DNA from: Nocardioides glacieisoli
GTDB taxonomy: Bacteria > Actinomycetota > Actinomycetes > Propionibacteriales > Nocardioidaceae
Direction: 5' to 3'
DNA: 64,000 nucleotides
Assembly (NCBI RefSeq): GCF_004137245.1
Contig: NZ_SDWS01000001.1
Location: 558,001 to 622,000, forward strand
Shown: positions 17,457-29,930 of the stretch, piece after piece
Numbering within the stretch: the first letter of the stretch is position 1
Layout: each line of letters opens with the position of its first letter
Made by a program: the position numbers and the translations under genes
The notes under the pieces: generated by a model
What the model saw: only the letters and a program-made list of their open reading frames with translations
Databases searched by the model: none
What the model was told of the DNA's origin: nothing

Positions 17457-18556
17457 CCAGCGTTCCCATGACCCAGTCGTCCGCCGCCGAGCGCGACATG
17501 ACGGACGGGCCCTACCTCCAGGTCGAGGACCTGAAGGTCACCTTCCCGACGCAGGACGGTCCCGTGACCGCCGTCAGCGGTCTGACGTACTCGGTCGAGA
17601 AGGGCAAGACCCTCGGCATCGTGGGGGAGTCCGGTTCGGGCAAGTCCGTCTCGAGCATGGCCGTGATGGGCCTGCACGACACCAAGTCCGCGCAGATCTC
17701 CGGTTCCATCCGGGTCGGCGGCACCGAGGTCGTCGGGCTCAGCGAGTCCAAGATGCGCGGCCTGCGCGGCAACTCGATGGCCATGATCTTCCAAGACGCA
17801 CTCGCGGCGCTGCACCCTTTCTACAAGATCGGCGGGCAGCTCGAGGAGGCCTACCTGGTCCACCACTCGAGCGCCTCGAAGCGCGACGCGCGTCGCAAGG
17901 CGATCGAGATGCTCGACCGCGTGGGCATCCCGCAGCCCGATCGACGGGTGGACGACTTCCCGCACCAGTTCTCCGGTGGCATGCGGCAGCGCGCCATGAT
18001 CGCGATGGGCCTGATCAACGACCCGTCGCTGCTCATCGCCGACGAGCCGACGACCGCACTGGACGTGACCGTGCAGGCGCAGATCCTGGACCTGCTCCAG
18101 GACCTGCAGCGCGAGTTCAACTCGGCGGTCATCATCATCACCCACGACCTCGGCGTCATCGCCGAGATGGCGGACGACGTCCTCGTGATGTACGCCGGTC
18201 GCTGTGTGGAGTACGGCACCACCCGGCAGATCCTGACCTCGCCCGAGATGCCGTACACCTGGGGCCTGCTGTCGAGCATCCCCGACGTCACGGCATCGAC
18301 CGATGCCCGCCTGATCCCGATCCCGGGCAACCCGCCCAGCCTGCTCCGGCCGCCGTCGGGCTGCTCGTTCCACCCGCGGTGCGTGCACATGGACAAGGTC
18401 CCCGGTGAGCTGTGCCGCACGGACCTTCCGGAGCTGCTGCCCGCCAGCAGCGGCACGGCCCACCTCAAGCGATGCCATCTCGCGGACCCGGTCGGTGTCT
18501 ACCGGACCGAAGTGCTGCCCGAGATCGCCCCCGAGCTCGTCGAGGAGACCCGATGA
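17453..18556 (+). CDS. Peptide-type ABC transporter ATPase (DppD family)
   Basis: A 367-residue ATPase with Walker A GESGSGKS, Q-loop MIFQDALAALHP, signature FSGGMRQRAMIA, Walker B LLIADEPTTALD and switch His in IITHDLGV. The C-terminal oligopeptide-family tail (IPGNPPSLLRPPSGCSFHPRC) has the cysteines that bind an iron-sulfur cluster in some DppD proteins. GTG 17453 is chosen as start because GGTGAGG lies about 6 nt upstream and it gives the coupled GTGA overlap; ATG 17468 is the alternative. It overlaps the next ATPase by 4 bp. Confidence 0.92.
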   Translation: MTSVPMTQSSAAERDMTDGPYLQVEDLKVTFPTQDGPVTAVSGLTYSVEKGKTLGIVGESGSGKSVSSMAVMGLHDTKSAQISGSIRVGGTEVVGLSESKMRGLRGNSMAMIFQDALAALHPFYKIGGQLEEAYLVHHSSASKRDARRKAIEMLDRVGIPQPDRRVDDFPHQFSGGMRQRAMIAMGLINDPSLLIADEPTTALDVTVQAQILDLLQDLQREFNSAVIIITHDLGVIAEMADDVLVMYAGRCVEYGTTRQILTSPEMPYTWGLLSSIPDVTASTDARLIPIPGNPPSLLRPPSGCSFHPRCVHMDKVPGELCRTDLPELLPASSGTAHLKRCHLADPVGVYRTEVLPEIAPELVEETR

Positions 18557-19896
18557 CGCAGGACCCCAACGCCCGCGCCCAGATCGAGCCGACGGAGGTG
18601 GGCGCCAACGCCGCCGAGGCCGGTGATCGCCAGCTCACCGCGGAGAGGAGCCCGGAGACCCCCGACGCCTACGGCTCGCACGAGATCGGCGTCGAGGGCC
18701 TCGACTTCGCCACGCTGGCCGAGCAGGGCCACACCGCCACGATGCTCGACCCGCTGGCACCCGCGGTGCTCTCGGTCGACAACCTGAAGATGTACTTCCC
18801 CGTGAAGTCGTCGGGCGTCGTCCGCCGGACCATCGGGCACGTGCAGGCCGTGGACGGCATCTCGTTCGAGGTCCCCAAGGGCGGTTCGCTCGGCCTGGTG
18901 GGCGAGTCCGGTTGTGGCAAGTCGACCACGGGTCGGCTGATCACCCGGCTCTACAAGCCCACCGGTGGGTCGATGATGTTCGACGGGCACGACCTCGCGA
19001 AGCTGTCGGCCCGGGAGATGAAGCCGCTGCGCCGCGACGTGCAGATGATCTTCCAGGACCCCTACACCTCGCTCAACCCGCGTCACACGGTCGGTGCGAT
19101 CGTCGGTGCCCCCCTCGAGGTGCACAAGATCGTGCCCAAGAACAAGGTGCTCCCGCGAGTGCAGGAGCTCCTCGAGATCGTGGGCCTCAACCCCGAGCAC
19201 TACAACCGCTACCCCAACGAGTTCTCCGGCGGCCAGCGCCAGCGCATCGGCATCGCCCGTGCCCTCACGCTCAACCCGAAGGTGCTGGTGGCCGACGAGC
19301 CGGTGTCCGCGCTCGACGTGTCGATCCAGGCGCAGGTCGTGAACCTGCTCCAGGACATCCAGACCGAGTTCGACGTCTCGTTCCTCTTCATCGCCCACGA
19401 CCTCGCGATCGTGCGCCACTTCTGTCCCGAGGTCGCGGTGATGTACCTCGGCAAGATCGTGGAGATCGGCGACCGCGAGACCATCTACGGCAGGCCGCAC
19501 CACCCCTACACCCAGGCCCTGCTCTCCGCGGTGCCCGACGTCAAGCAGGCCGCCGTCGGTGGTCGGCGCGAGCGCATCCGCCTCGAGGGCGACGTGCCGT
19601 CCCCGATCAACCCGCCCTCGGGCTGCCGGTTCCGCACCCGGTGCCAGTTCGCCCAGGAGATCTGCGCCAAGGTCGAGCCGCCGTTGCTCCAGATCGGCCA
19701 GCGGCACAAGGTCGCCTGCCACTTCGCCGGCGAGCTGGGCTCGCACCCTGCGACGCCGGTCACGACGGAGCTCCTCGGTGTCGACGACCAGGGCAGCCCG
19801 GTCGCGGGAGCGACGCCGAGCAACACCCAGCTCACCATCCCGGGCTACGAGGACACCTGGTACGACCTCAGGACGAAGCAGACCACGGGGGCCTGA
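18553..19896 (+). CDS. Peptide-type ABC transporter ATPase (DppF family)
   Basis: A 447-residue ATPase with Walker [12 protein letters not shown]-loop [13 protein letters not shown], signature [15 protein letters not shown], Walker [13 protein letters not shown] and His in FIAHDLAIV, then an oligopeptide C-terminal domain with a second Cys cluster ([11 protein letters not shown]). About 70 residues precede the ATPase domain, longer than usual and rich in Ala/Glu. It completes a five-gene importer: two permeases, binding protein and two ATPases. Confidence 0.92.
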   Translation: MTQDPNARAQIEPTEVGANAAEAGDRQLTAERSPETPDAYGSHEIGVEGLDFATLAEQGHTATMLDPLAPAVLSVDNLKMYFPVKSSGVVRRTIGHVQAVDGISFEVPKGGSLGLVGESGCGKSTTGRLITRLYKPTGGSMMFDGHDLAKLSAREMKPLRRDVQMIFQDPYTSLNPRHTVGAIVGAPLEVHKIVPKNKVLPRVQELLEIVGLNPEHYNRYPNEFSGGQRQRIGIARALTLNPKVLVADEPVSALDVSIQAQVVNLLQDIQTEFDVSFLFIAHDLAIVRHFCPEVAVMYLGKIVEIGDRETIYGRPHHPYTQALLSAVPDVKQAAVGGRRERIRLEGDVPSPINPPSGCRFRTRCQFAQEICAKVEPPLLQIGQRHKVACHFAGELGSHPATPVTTELLGVDDQGSPVAGATPSNTQLTIPGYEDTWYDLRTKQTTGA

Positions 19897-19931
19897 CCCA
19901 CTCGTCCGACCCGCGGGGGATACTCACCCAC

Positions 19932-21326
19932 GTGGACAGCCTGTTCGAGATCCCGGGCGCGGGACAACCCGCGCCCGCTCTCTCGACGGGTCCTGGCGTT
20001 CCCGGGAGCGGTTCGCTCGGCGCCAACACCCATGCATCGGCTCCGCTGGCCGTACGCATGCGGCCGCGCACGATCGACGAGCTCGTCGGTCAGCAGCAGC
20101 TGCGCGCTGCCGGGTCGCCCCTGCGCCGCCTGATCGAGGGCGACCAGTCGATGTCGCTCCTGCTCTGGGGGCCGCCGGGCACCGGCAAGACCACGATCGC
20201 CGCGATCGTCAGCCAGCAGACCAGCCGCCGCTTCGTGGAGGTGTCGGCCGTCTCCGCCGGCGTCAAGGAGGTCCGCGCCGCGATCGACGGCGCTCGTGCG
20301 GAGCTCGTGCGCAGCGGGCAGGAGACGGTGCTCTTCGTCGACGAGGTGCACCGCTTCAGCAAGGCCCAGCAGGACGCCCTGCTGCCAGGCGTGGAGAACC
20401 GCTGGGTCACCCTCATCGCCGCCACCACGGAGAACCCCTTCTTCTCGGTGATCTCGCCGCTGCTGTCCCGCAGCCTGCTGCTGCGGCTGCAGTCGCTGAC
20501 CGACGACGACGTCGCCGAGGTGATCGACCAGGCGCTCGCCGACGAGCGCGGCCTGGCCGGCGAGATCGGGCTCGACGACGACGCCCGCGCCCACCTCGTA
20601 CGCCTGGCCGGGGGCGACGCACGGCGCGCGCTCACCTACCTCGAGGCCGCCTCCGGGGCGGCCGCCAGCACCGGTCTCGACGCCATCGACCTCACGACGG
20701 CCGAGACGGCCGTCGACCAGGCGGCCGTGCGCTACGACCGCCAGGGCGACCAGCACTACGACGTGATCAGCGCCTTCATCAAGTCGATCCGGGGCTCCGA
20801 CGTCGACGCCGCCCTGCACTACCTCGCCCGGATGATCGAGGCCGGAGAGGACCCGCGCTTCATCGCCCGCCGGCTCGTCATCAGCGCGAGCGAGGACATC
20901 GGGCTCGCCGACCCCACGGCCCTGCCGACCGCGGTCGCCGCGGCGCAGGCCGTCCAGCTGATCGGCATGCCCGAGGCACGGCTCAACCTCGCCCAGGCGA
21001 CGATCGCGCTGGCCGTCGCCGCCAAGTCCAACGCGGTGATCACGGCCATCGACGCTGCCCAGGCCGACGTACGTGCCGGCAAGATCGGCAACGTCCCGCC
21101 CCACCTGCGCGACGGGCACTACGCCGGCGCCGCCCAGCTGGGCCACAACTCGGGTGCGCCGAAGCCCTACGTCTACAGCCATGACGCGCCCTACGGGATC
21201 GCTGAGCAGCAGTACGCCCCCGACGAGCTCACCGACGCCACCTACTACCGGCCCACCGCGCTCGGTGCCGAGGCGGCGGTCAAGGAGCGCTGGGAGCGGG
21301 TCCGCCGCATCGTGCGGGGTTCGTGA
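19932..21326 (+). CDS. rarA: Replication-associated recombination protein A (RarA/MgsA AAA ATPase)
   Basis: A 464-residue AAA+ clamp-loader-like ATPase acting at stalled forks. It has [19 protein letters not shown], Walker [10 protein letters not shown], Walker [20 protein letters not shown], sensor region [19 protein letters not shown], and the RarA-specific C-terminal [21 protein letters not shown] 19932 is used because it gives the usual DSLF N-terminus; a GATACT hexamer ends 7 nt upstream, so the transcript may be leaderless. Its C-terminal end abuts the flavin oxidoreductase. Confidence 0.93.
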   Translation: MDSLFEIPGAGQPAPALSTGPGVPGSGSLGANTHASAPLAVRMRPRTIDELVGQQQLRAAGSPLRRLIEGDQSMSLLLWGPPGTGKTTIAAIVSQQTSRRFVEVSAVSAGVKEVRAAIDGARAELVRSGQETVLFVDEVHRFSKAQQDALLPGVENRWVTLIAATTENPFFSVISPLLSRSLLLRLQSLTDDDVAEVIDQALADERGLAGEIGLDDDARAHLVRLAGGDARRALTYLEAASGAAASTGLDAIDLTTAETAVDQAAVRYDRQGDQHYDVISAFIKSIRGSDVDAALHYLARMIEAGEDPRFIARRLVISASEDIGLADPTALPTAVAAAQAVQLIGMPEARLNLAQATIALAVAAKSNAVITAIDAAQADVRAGKIGNVPPHLRDGHYAGAAQLGHNSGAPKPYVYSHDAPYGIAEQQYAPDELTDATYYRPTALGAEAAVKERWERVRRIVRGS

Positions 21327-21346
21327 CCGGCGTCTACGGTGAAGGG

Positions 21347-22303
21347 ATGCGCCTCGGATTCCACGCGTCCCACGAGCAGATCGCCCCGTCCCGCCTGCTG
21401 GCCGACGTCGAGCACGCCGAACGGGCGGGCTTCGAGATGGCGATGTGCTCCGACCACTTCGGCCCGTGGAGCGAGCGGCAGGGCCACTCGGGCTACGCGT
21501 GGTCCTGGCTCGGAGCGGCCCTCGCCCGCACGGACCTCGAGCTGGGTTGCGTCAGCGCACCCGGCCAGCGCTATCACCCTGCGGTGGCCGCCCAGAAGAT
21601 CGCCACGCTGGCGGAGATGTTCCCCGGACGCTTCTGGGTCGCACTCGGCAGTGGCGAGGCCAGCAACGAGCACATCACCGGCGACCGGTGGCCGCGCAAG
21701 GAGGTCCGGACCCGACGTCTCGAGGAGTGCGTGTCGGTGATCCGCCGGCTCCTCGACGGCGAGGAGGTCAGCCACGACGGGCTGGTGACCGTGGACCGCG
21801 CGCGCCTGTGGGAGCGGCCCGCCGTACCTCCCCGCCTGATCGGTCCGGCCGTGTCCGTGGCCTCGGCCGCGCGCGTCGCCGCGTGGGCGGACGGGCTCGT
21901 CACGATCAACCAACCGGTCGAGGTGCTCCGCGACATCGTGTCGGCCTACCGCGACGCCGGGGGCCGCGGACCGCTGTCGCTGCAGGTGCACCTGTCGTGG
22001 GCACCGACGGCCGAGGAGGCGGACGCCATCGCCTTCGACCAGTGGCGCAGCAACGTCTTCACCGAGCCGGTCAACTGGGACACCGAGACCCAGCAGGGAT
22101 TCGACGTGATGGCCGAGCACGTCGACCTGAAGGCCGTCCGCGGTGCGGTGGAGGTGTCGCACGACCTGTCGTGGCACCGCGACCGGCTCGCGGAGCTCGC
22201 GGCCGTCGGCTTCGACGACCTCTACCTGCACCACGTCGGCCAGGAGCAGACAGCCTTCCTCGACACCTTCGGCTCCGAGGTGCTTCCCGCCCTGCGGGGC
22301 TGA
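21347..22303 (+). CDS. LLM-class flavin oxidoreductase (TIGR03885-like)
   Basis: A 318-residue luciferase-like TIM-barrel oxidoreductase opening MRLGFHASHEQIAPSRLL, which matches what is recalled of the TIGR03885 family. SDHFGPW, FWVALGSGEASNEHITG and the C-terminal DDLYLHHVGQEQTAFLDTF are characteristic. Whether it uses F420 or FMN is not resolved; that family is described as probably non-F420. ATG 21347 is preferred over the in-frame GTG at 21323 because TACGGT lies exactly 6 nt before it, as in other leaderless genes here. The neighbouring GH13 enzyme is a frequent partner, suggesting a shared but unknown pathway. Confidence 0.85.
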   Translation: MRLGFHASHEQIAPSRLLADVEHAERAGFEMAMCSDHFGPWSERQGHSGYAWSWLGAALARTDLELGCVSAPGQRYHPAVAAQKIATLAEMFPGRFWVALGSGEASNEHITGDRWPRKEVRTRRLEECVSVIRRLLDGEEVSHDGLVTVDRARLWERPAVPPRLIGPAVSVASAARVAAWADGLVTINQPVEVLRDIVSAYRDAGGRGPLSLQVHLSWAPTAEEADAIAFDQWRSNVFTEPVNWDTETQQGFDVMAEHVDLKAVRGAVEVSHDLSWHRDRLAELAAVGFDDLYLHHVGQEQTAFLDTFGSEVLPALRG

Positions 22304-22335
22304 CGCGGGAGCGTCGTATCTGCTTGTGTGGCTGG

Positions 22336-24006
22336 GTGAGAGTCACTGACACGAGCGACCTGTGGTGGAAGAGCGCGGTCATCTACTGCCTCGACATCGA
22401 GACCTTCTACGACGCCGACGGTGACGGGGTGGGGGACCTCGGCGGGCTGGCCGACCGCATCGACTACCTCGCCGAGCTGGGCATCACCTGCTTGTGGCTG
22501 ATGCCGTTCTACCCGAGCCCCGACCGCGACGACGGCTACGACATCACCGACTTCTACGGCGTCGACTCCCGGCTGGGCAACCACGGCCAGCTCGTCGAGG
22601 TGATCCGCACCGCCCACGACCGGGGCATCAACGTCATCGCCGACCTGGTCGTCAACCACACCTCCGACAAGCACCCGTGGTTCCAGGCCTCGCGCCGCAG
22701 CACGACCAACCGCTACCGCGACTACTACGTGTGGCGCGACACCGAGCCCCCGGACACCTCGAAGCTGGTCGTCTTCCCGGACCAGGAGGACTCGATCTGG
22801 GAGCGCGACGCCCGCACCGGCGAGTGGTACCTCCACAACTTCTACAAGCACCAGCCCGACCTCAACCTCGCCAACCCGGCCGTGGTGGACGAGATCCTCC
22901 GCGTGGTCGGCTTCTGGCTGGAGCTCGGCTTCGACGGCTTCCGGGTCGACGGCATCCCGTTCTTGGAGCAGCACGCGGAGAACGCGGGTGATGCCGCAGG
23001 CACGGTCGACCCCCACGAGCTCATGCGGACCATCCGCGCGTTCCTCAACCGGCGCACCGGCTGGTCGATGATGCTCGGCGAGGTCAACCTCCCGCACCCC
23101 CAGCAGCGGGCGTTCTTCGGCGGCAAGGCCGCCAACGAGCTGCAGATGCAGTTCGACTTCATCGGCATGCAGGCCACCTACCTCTCGATGGCCCGGGAGG
23201 ACGCCCGTCCTCTGGTCAGGGCGTTGAAGCAACGTCCGACGATCGACGAGACCTGCCAGTGGGCGACGTTCCTGCGCAACCACGACGAGCTGACCCTCGA
23301 CAAGCTCAGCGACGCGGAGCGCCAGGAGGTGTTCGCCGCGTTCGGGCCGGATCCCGAGATGCAGGTCTTCGACCGCGGCCTCAAGCGCCGGTTGCCCGGC
23401 ATGCTGGGCGGTGACCCGCGGCGGATCCGGATGGCGTACAGCCTGATGTTCTCCCAGCCCGGCACGCCGACCCTCTACTACGGCGAGGAGATCGGCATGG
23501 GGGAGGACCTGGCCGTCGACGGCCGGATGGCGGTCCGCACCCCGATGCAGTGGAGCGGCGGGCGCAACGGCGGGTTCTCGAGCGCCACCCCCGGCAGGTT
23601 GATCCAGCCGGTCGTCACCGGTGCCCGCGGCCCCGAGCACGTCAACGTCGTCGCGCAGATGCACGACCCGGACTCGCTGTGGAGCTTCATGCGCAAGCTC
23701 ATCAGCATCCGGCGCACGTGCCCCGAGCTCGGCTGGGGCACCTGGAGCGTCGTGGACCAGCCGGAGCGCAGCGTGCTCGTGCAGCGCTGCCAGCTCGACG
23801 GTTCGGCGGTCGTCATCGTGCACAACCTCGCCGCGGACCCCGTCACCGTCGAGGTGCCGATCGACCCGCGCGGCGACGACCTCGAGGCGGTGGACCTCAT
23901 GTCGGACGAGGTGCTGACCGGTGGCGCCACCACGACGGTGGCGCTCGACGGCTACGGCTACCGCTGGCTGCGCGTGCGGCCCGCGGGTGATCTCGCCATC
24001 CCCTGA
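22336..24006 (+). CDS. GH13 alpha-amylase-family enzyme, trehalose-synthase-like
   Basis: A 556-residue protein of the glycoside hydrolase 13 family, closest by eye to trehalose synthase (GH13_16). The catalytic set is visible: nucleophile Asp205 in GFRVDGIPF, acid/base Glu249 in LGEVNLP, and Asp317 in FLRNHDELT, plus VVNHTSDKHPWF and YYGEEIGMGEDL. TreS interconverts maltose and trehalose, but treZ, treY, maltokinase and glgE are not nearby, so substrate and reaction are uncertain. GTG 22336 follows a GTGGCTGG stretch; no better start is seen. It lies 32 bp downstream of the flavin oxidoreductase. Confidence 0.85.
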   Translation: MRVTDTSDLWWKSAVIYCLDIETFYDADGDGVGDLGGLADRIDYLAELGITCLWLMPFYPSPDRDDGYDITDFYGVDSRLGNHGQLVEVIRTAHDRGINVIADLVVNHTSDKHPWFQASRRSTTNRYRDYYVWRDTEPPDTSKLVVFPDQEDSIWERDARTGEWYLHNFYKHQPDLNLANPAVVDEILRVVGFWLELGFDGFRVDGIPFLEQHAENAGDAAGTVDPHELMRTIRAFLNRRTGWSMMLGEVNLPHPQQRAFFGGKAANELQMQFDFIGMQATYLSMAREDARPLVRALKQRPTIDETCQWATFLRNHDELTLDKLSDAERQEVFAAFGPDPEMQVFDRGLKRRLPGMLGGDPRRIRMAYSLMFSQPGTPTLYYGEEIGMGEDLAVDGRMAVRTPMQWSGGRNGGFSSATPGRLIQPVVTGARGPEHVNVVAQMHDPDSLWSFMRKLISIRRTCPELGWGTWSVVDQPERSVLVQRCQLDGSAVVIVHNLAADPVTVEVPIDPRGDDLEAVDLMSDEVLTGGATTTVALDGYGYRWLRVRPAGDLAIP

Positions 24007-24024
24007 TCCTTGTAGGCTCGCGCC

Positions 24025-24528
24025 GTGACTTCGGACCAGGTGTGGCTGGCTGTCGCGGGTGCCGTGGCTCTCGCCGCGCTGCTGCTCGCGCTCCTGGCTG
24101 TGCGCCGTGCCCGCCGCGCCGGAGCGCTCGCCGAGGAGCTGGCCGAGCGGGTGGCCCTCCTCGAGGCGCCCGCCACCGACGCGCCGCCGCCGGTGGTCGA
24201 CGAAGCGCACGTCATCACGGGCCTCGAGCCGCACGTGGTGGACCGTGACGAGCTGGACCGTGTGCAGGTGGCCGTGCCGATCGACGGCCGGCTGTTCGCC
24301 GACATCGTCGCGCGCGAGACCGTGGTCAGGGCCGCGTCGTGGACGGCCGGGCTGAGGAGGGCGCTCGCGCCCGAGACCCGCAACCGCATCCGTTTCCACG
24401 TGCGCCAGGAGACGAGGCGGGCCGGGCGTGAGCGGCGCGCCGAGACCAAGCAGGCGCTGCGCGAGTTCCGCGCCCGTGAGCGCGCCGCGAGCTCCCCCCG
24501 CTCCGGGGCAGGGGAGGACGTCGCCTGA
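24025..24528 (+). CDS. Membrane-anchored hypothetical protein
   Basis: A 167-residue protein with an N-terminal transmembrane helix (VWLAVAGAVALAALLLALLAV) followed by RRARR and a soluble, Arg/Glu-rich helical tail. Its position just before a short conserved protein and alaS resembles the DUF948-type membrane proteins seen there in other actinobacteria, but no domain is certain. It starts at GTG with TAGGCT 6 nt upstream (24013-24018) and overlaps the next gene by 1 bp (TGATG). Function unknown. Confidence 0.7.
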   Translation: MTSDQVWLAVAGAVALAALLLALLAVRRARRAGALAEELAERVALLEAPATDAPPPVVDEAHVITGLEPHVVDRDELDRVQVAVPIDGRLFADIVARETVVRAASWTAGLRRALAPETRNRIRFHVRQETRRAGRERRAETKQALREFRARERAASSPRSGAGEDVA

Positions 24529-24784
24529 TGGGTCGCCCACTCTGGTTCGTGGCCGGGGCGGGGGTCGGGGTGTACGCCGCTGCCCGCGCCCGCCGTGCCG
24601 CCGATGCCCTCACCGCCGACGGCCTGCGGGACCGCCTGCGCGGGTGGCAGGTGGGTGCCCGGATGTTCGTCGACGAGGTGAACCAGGGCCGCACCGAGCG
24701 CGAAACCGAGTTGCGCGAGCAGCTGGGACTCCGGCCTCATGGACTACCCGAGCTGACCTCCCCCGAGATGAAGGACCCCCACTG

Positions 24785-24785
<1 letters not shown>
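24528..24785 (+). CDS. Small conserved membrane-associated protein (DUF6167-like)
   Basis: An 85-residue protein starting MGRPLWFVAGAGVGVYAAARARRAADAL, a hydrophobic glycine-rich segment then a basic amphipathic helix. Short proteins of this type directly upstream of alaS are conserved in actinobacteria; the DUF6167 label is from memory of that position and length. It overlaps the genes on both sides by 1 bp (TGATG), so it is translated as part of the alaS operon. Confidence 0.7.
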
Positions 24786-27481
<2,696 letters not shown>

Positions 27482-27483
27482 CC

Positions 27484-27945
27484 GTGCGCGTCGGAGTCCG
27501 GCTGGGGATCGACCCGGGTGACGCCCGGATCGGCGTCGCGAGCAGCGATCCCTCGGGCTTTCTGGCGACCCCGGTCGAGACGGTGCGCCGCGGTGGTGGC
27601 GACGTACGCCGCCTCGCCGAGCTCGTCGTCGAGCGCGAGGTCGTGGAGGTGGTCGTCGGGCTCCCGCGCTCGCTCAGCGGGAGCGAGGGCCCGGCTGCGG
27701 AGAAGGTGCGCGCGTTCGCCGCGCGGCTCGCTCGCCGAGTTGCACCCGTCCCTGTCAGGCTGTGTGATGAACGACTGACCACGGTGTCGGCCGAGTCGAT
27801 CCTGCGCGAGCAGGGGCGGAACGGCGCCAAGCGACGCGCCGTGGTGGACCAAGCAGCCGCGGTGCTGATCCTGCAGACTGCGCTCGACACGGAGCGCCTG
27901 CGTGGAGAGGCACCGGGAGAGATCGTCGAGGTGACGCATGACTGA
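27484..27945 (+). CDS. ruvX: Holliday junction resolvase-like protein RuvX (YqgF)
   Basis: A 153-residue RNase H-fold protein with [13 protein letters not shown] at the start, [14 protein letters not shown] in the middle and the C-terminal [10 protein letters not shown] and [11 protein letters not shown] acidic motifs. Family members act in rRNA processing, and some act on junction DNA. The alaS-ruvX-mltG-aroE order is conserved in actinobacteria. GTG start; overlaps mltG by 8 bp. Confidence 0.93.
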   Translation: MRVGVRLGIDPGDARIGVASSDPSGFLATPVETVRRGGGDVRRLAELVVEREVVEVVVGLPRSLSGSEGPAAEKVRAFAARLARRVAPVPVRLCDERLTTVSAESILREQGRNGAKRRAVVDQAAAVLILQTALDTERLRGEAPGEIVEVTHD

Positions 27946-29080
27946 GCAGGACCTGGTCGAGGACGAGTCCTACGACTACGAGCCCGGGGGGAAGCGGCGC
28001 AAGAGCCGCGGCGCCAAGGGCTGCCTGGCAGTCATCGTCGCGCTGGTCGTGCTCGCCGGCGGCTTCTACTTCGGCCTGACCAAGGGCGTCTCCTTGCTCG
28101 CCGACCAGTTCCAGGGGCCCGAGGACTTCCCCGGGCCCGGCACCGGCAAGGTCGAGTTCGCCGTCGACGAGGGCGACGTCGTCGCCCAGATCGGCCGCAA
28201 CCTGAAGGCCGAGGGCGTGACCGCGTCCGTGCAGGCCTTCATCGACGCGTGCACCGAGGACGGCACCGGCATCCAGGTCGGCGACTACGAGCTCCAGAAG
28301 GAGATGAAGGCCGCCGACGCCTGCGAGGTCCTCGCCGACCCGGCCAACCTCATCGGCTTCCCGACCGTGACCATCCCCGAGGGTCTGCGCCTCACCGAGA
28401 TCGTCTCGACGCTCGCCGAGAACACCGACTTCCCCGAGGGCGCCTGGAACAGGGCGCTCGAGTCCGGGAGGATCGGCCTCCCCGACTACGCCGAGGGCAA
28501 CGCCGAGGGCTACCTCTTCCCGGCGACCTACGAGATCAAGCCCACCATGAAGCCCGTCGCCATCCTCAAGATGATGGTCGCGCGCTGGGCCGAGGCCGCG
28601 GAGGCCGCCGGTCTGGAGGAGAAGGCGGCAGAGCTGGGCAAGACCCCCGGCGAGCTGATGATCATCGCCTCGCTCATCGAGGCGGAGGGCCGCGGTGACG
28701 ACATGCCCAGGATCTCCCGGGTCATCTACAACCGCCTCGACGGACCCGGCGACAAGGGCGGCACCAACGGCCTGCTCCAGATCGATGCGAGCGTCAACTA
28801 CGGTCTCAACCAGGACCTCGGGGTCGCGTTGACCACCGAGCAGCTCCAGCAGGACACGCCCTACAACACCTACACGCGACCGGGGCTCCCTCCGACGCCG
28901 ATCGAGGCGCCCGGAAGCGAAGCGATCGAGGCGGCCGCCAATCCGGCCGACGGCGACTGGTACTACTACGTGACGGTCGACCTCGCGACGGGCGAGACCA
29001 AGTTCGCGGAGACCTACGACGAGTTCCTCGAGTACAAGGACGAGTACACCGAGTACTGCACCACCTCCGACGCCTGCTGA
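27938..29080 (+). CDS. mltG: Endolytic transglycosylase MltG
   Basis: A 380-residue single-pass membrane protein: cytoplasmic basic tail ([12 protein letters not shown]), a helix at about 30-48, then a LysM-like region ([18 protein letters not shown]) and the YceG catalytic domain. The active-site Glu248 lies in SLIEAEGR, with ISRVIYNRL and [12 protein letters not shown] following. MltG cleaves nascent glycan strands and limits their length. It overlaps ruvX by 8 bp and aroE by 1 bp. The C-terminal [13 protein letters not shown] ends with two cysteines. Confidence 0.93.
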   Translation: MTEQDLVEDESYDYEPGGKRRKSRGAKGCLAVIVALVVLAGGFYFGLTKGVSLLADQFQGPEDFPGPGTGKVEFAVDEGDVVAQIGRNLKAEGVTASVQAFIDACTEDGTGIQVGDYELQKEMKAADACEVLADPANLIGFPTVTIPEGLRLTEIVSTLAENTDFPEGAWNRALESGRIGLPDYAEGNAEGYLFPATYEIKPTMKPVAILKMMVARWAEAAEAAGLEEKAAELGKTPGELMIIASLIEAEGRGDDMPRISRVIYNRLDGPGDKGGTNGLLQIDASVNYGLNQDLGVALTTEQLQQDTPYNTYTRPGLPPTPIEAPGSEAIEAAANPADGDWYYYVTVDLATGETKFAETYDEFLEYKDEYTEYCTTSDAC

Positions 29081-29922
29081 TGTCGGGCGTGGAGGTCTCG
29101 GGCCGGCGCTGCGGGGTCGTCGGCGACCCCGTCGCGCACTCGCTGTCGCCGGTGCTGCACCGGGCGGCGTACGCCGCGCTCGGGCTGGAGTGGACCTACG
29201 ACGCCCACCGCGTGCCGGCGGGCGGCTTGGCGTCCTTCCTCGCCGGGCTCGGCCCGGAGTGGCGCGGGCTGTCGCTGACGATGCCGCTCAAGCGGGAGGC
29301 GCTGGCAGTGGCCGACCAGGTCACCGACCGCGCCCGGCTCGCCGGCGCGGTGAACACCCTCGTCCTCGACGGCGGCTCACGGGTCGGGGACAACACCGAC
29401 CTCCCCGGCGCGGTCGCCGCGATCCGGGAGCGTACGACGCTGCCGCTCGCGTCCGCCGTCGTCCTCGGCGGTGGGGCGACCGCGACCTCGATCGGCCTCG
29501 CGCTGGTCGAGCTGGGCGTGACCTCGATCGAGCTCCTGGTGCGCGACGCGTCCCGCGCTCAGGAGACCGTGGACGCGCTGCGGTCGCACCCGGCGGGCAT
29601 CGACGTACGCACCGGGGCGCTGGAGGCGACAGCCGCGCTCGACGCCGACGTCGTGGTGTCCACCATCCCGGCCGCGGCCCAGACGGACGACCTGGTCGCG
29701 CGCACGGCGGACGTGCCGGTCGTCTTCGAGGCGCTCTACGACCCGTGGCCCACGCCGCTGGCCGCTGCCGCGCAGGCGTCCGGGCGGACGCTCGTCGGTG
29801 GGCTCGACCTCCTGGTGCACCAGGCGGCGCTGCAGCTCGAGCTGTTCACCGGGCTCCCGGCACCTCTCGACACGATGCGCGATTCCGGCGAACACGCCCT
29901 GGCGGCCCGCAATCCCGCTTGA
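29080..29922 (+). CDS. aroE: Shikimate dehydrogenase (NADP+)
   Basis: A 280-residue enzyme reducing 3-dehydroshikimate. Substrate-binding residues are in VAHSLSPVLHRAAY, the catalytic Lys in SLTMPLKREAL, and the conserved Asn-Thr-Asp in GDNTDLPGA. The nucleotide-binding loop is VVLGGGATATSIGLAL. Its C-terminus GLDLLVHQAALQLELFTG is typical. It overlaps mltG by 1 bp and is followed by the prepilin peptidase and then aroC, aroK, aroB and aroQ, an almost complete shikimate cluster. Confidence 0.93.
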   Translation: MSGVEVSGRRCGVVGDPVAHSLSPVLHRAAYAALGLEWTYDAHRVPAGGLASFLAGLGPEWRGLSLTMPLKREALAVADQVTDRARLAGAVNTLVLDGGSRVGDNTDLPGAVAAIRERTTLPLASAVVLGGGATATSIGLALVELGVTSIELLVRDASRAQETVDALRSHPAGIDVRTGALEATAALDADVVVSTIPAAAQTDDLVARTADVPVVFEALYDPWPTPLAAAAQASGRTLVGGLDLLVHQAALQLELFTGLPAPLDTMRDSGEHALAARNPA

Positions 29923-29930
29923 ATGTCGTC

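Noticed and set aside
24600..24784. T-box or amino-acid leader before alaS (and similarly before hisS)
   Set aside because: Both genes overlap upstream coding sequence by 1-4 bp, leaving no room for a leader element.
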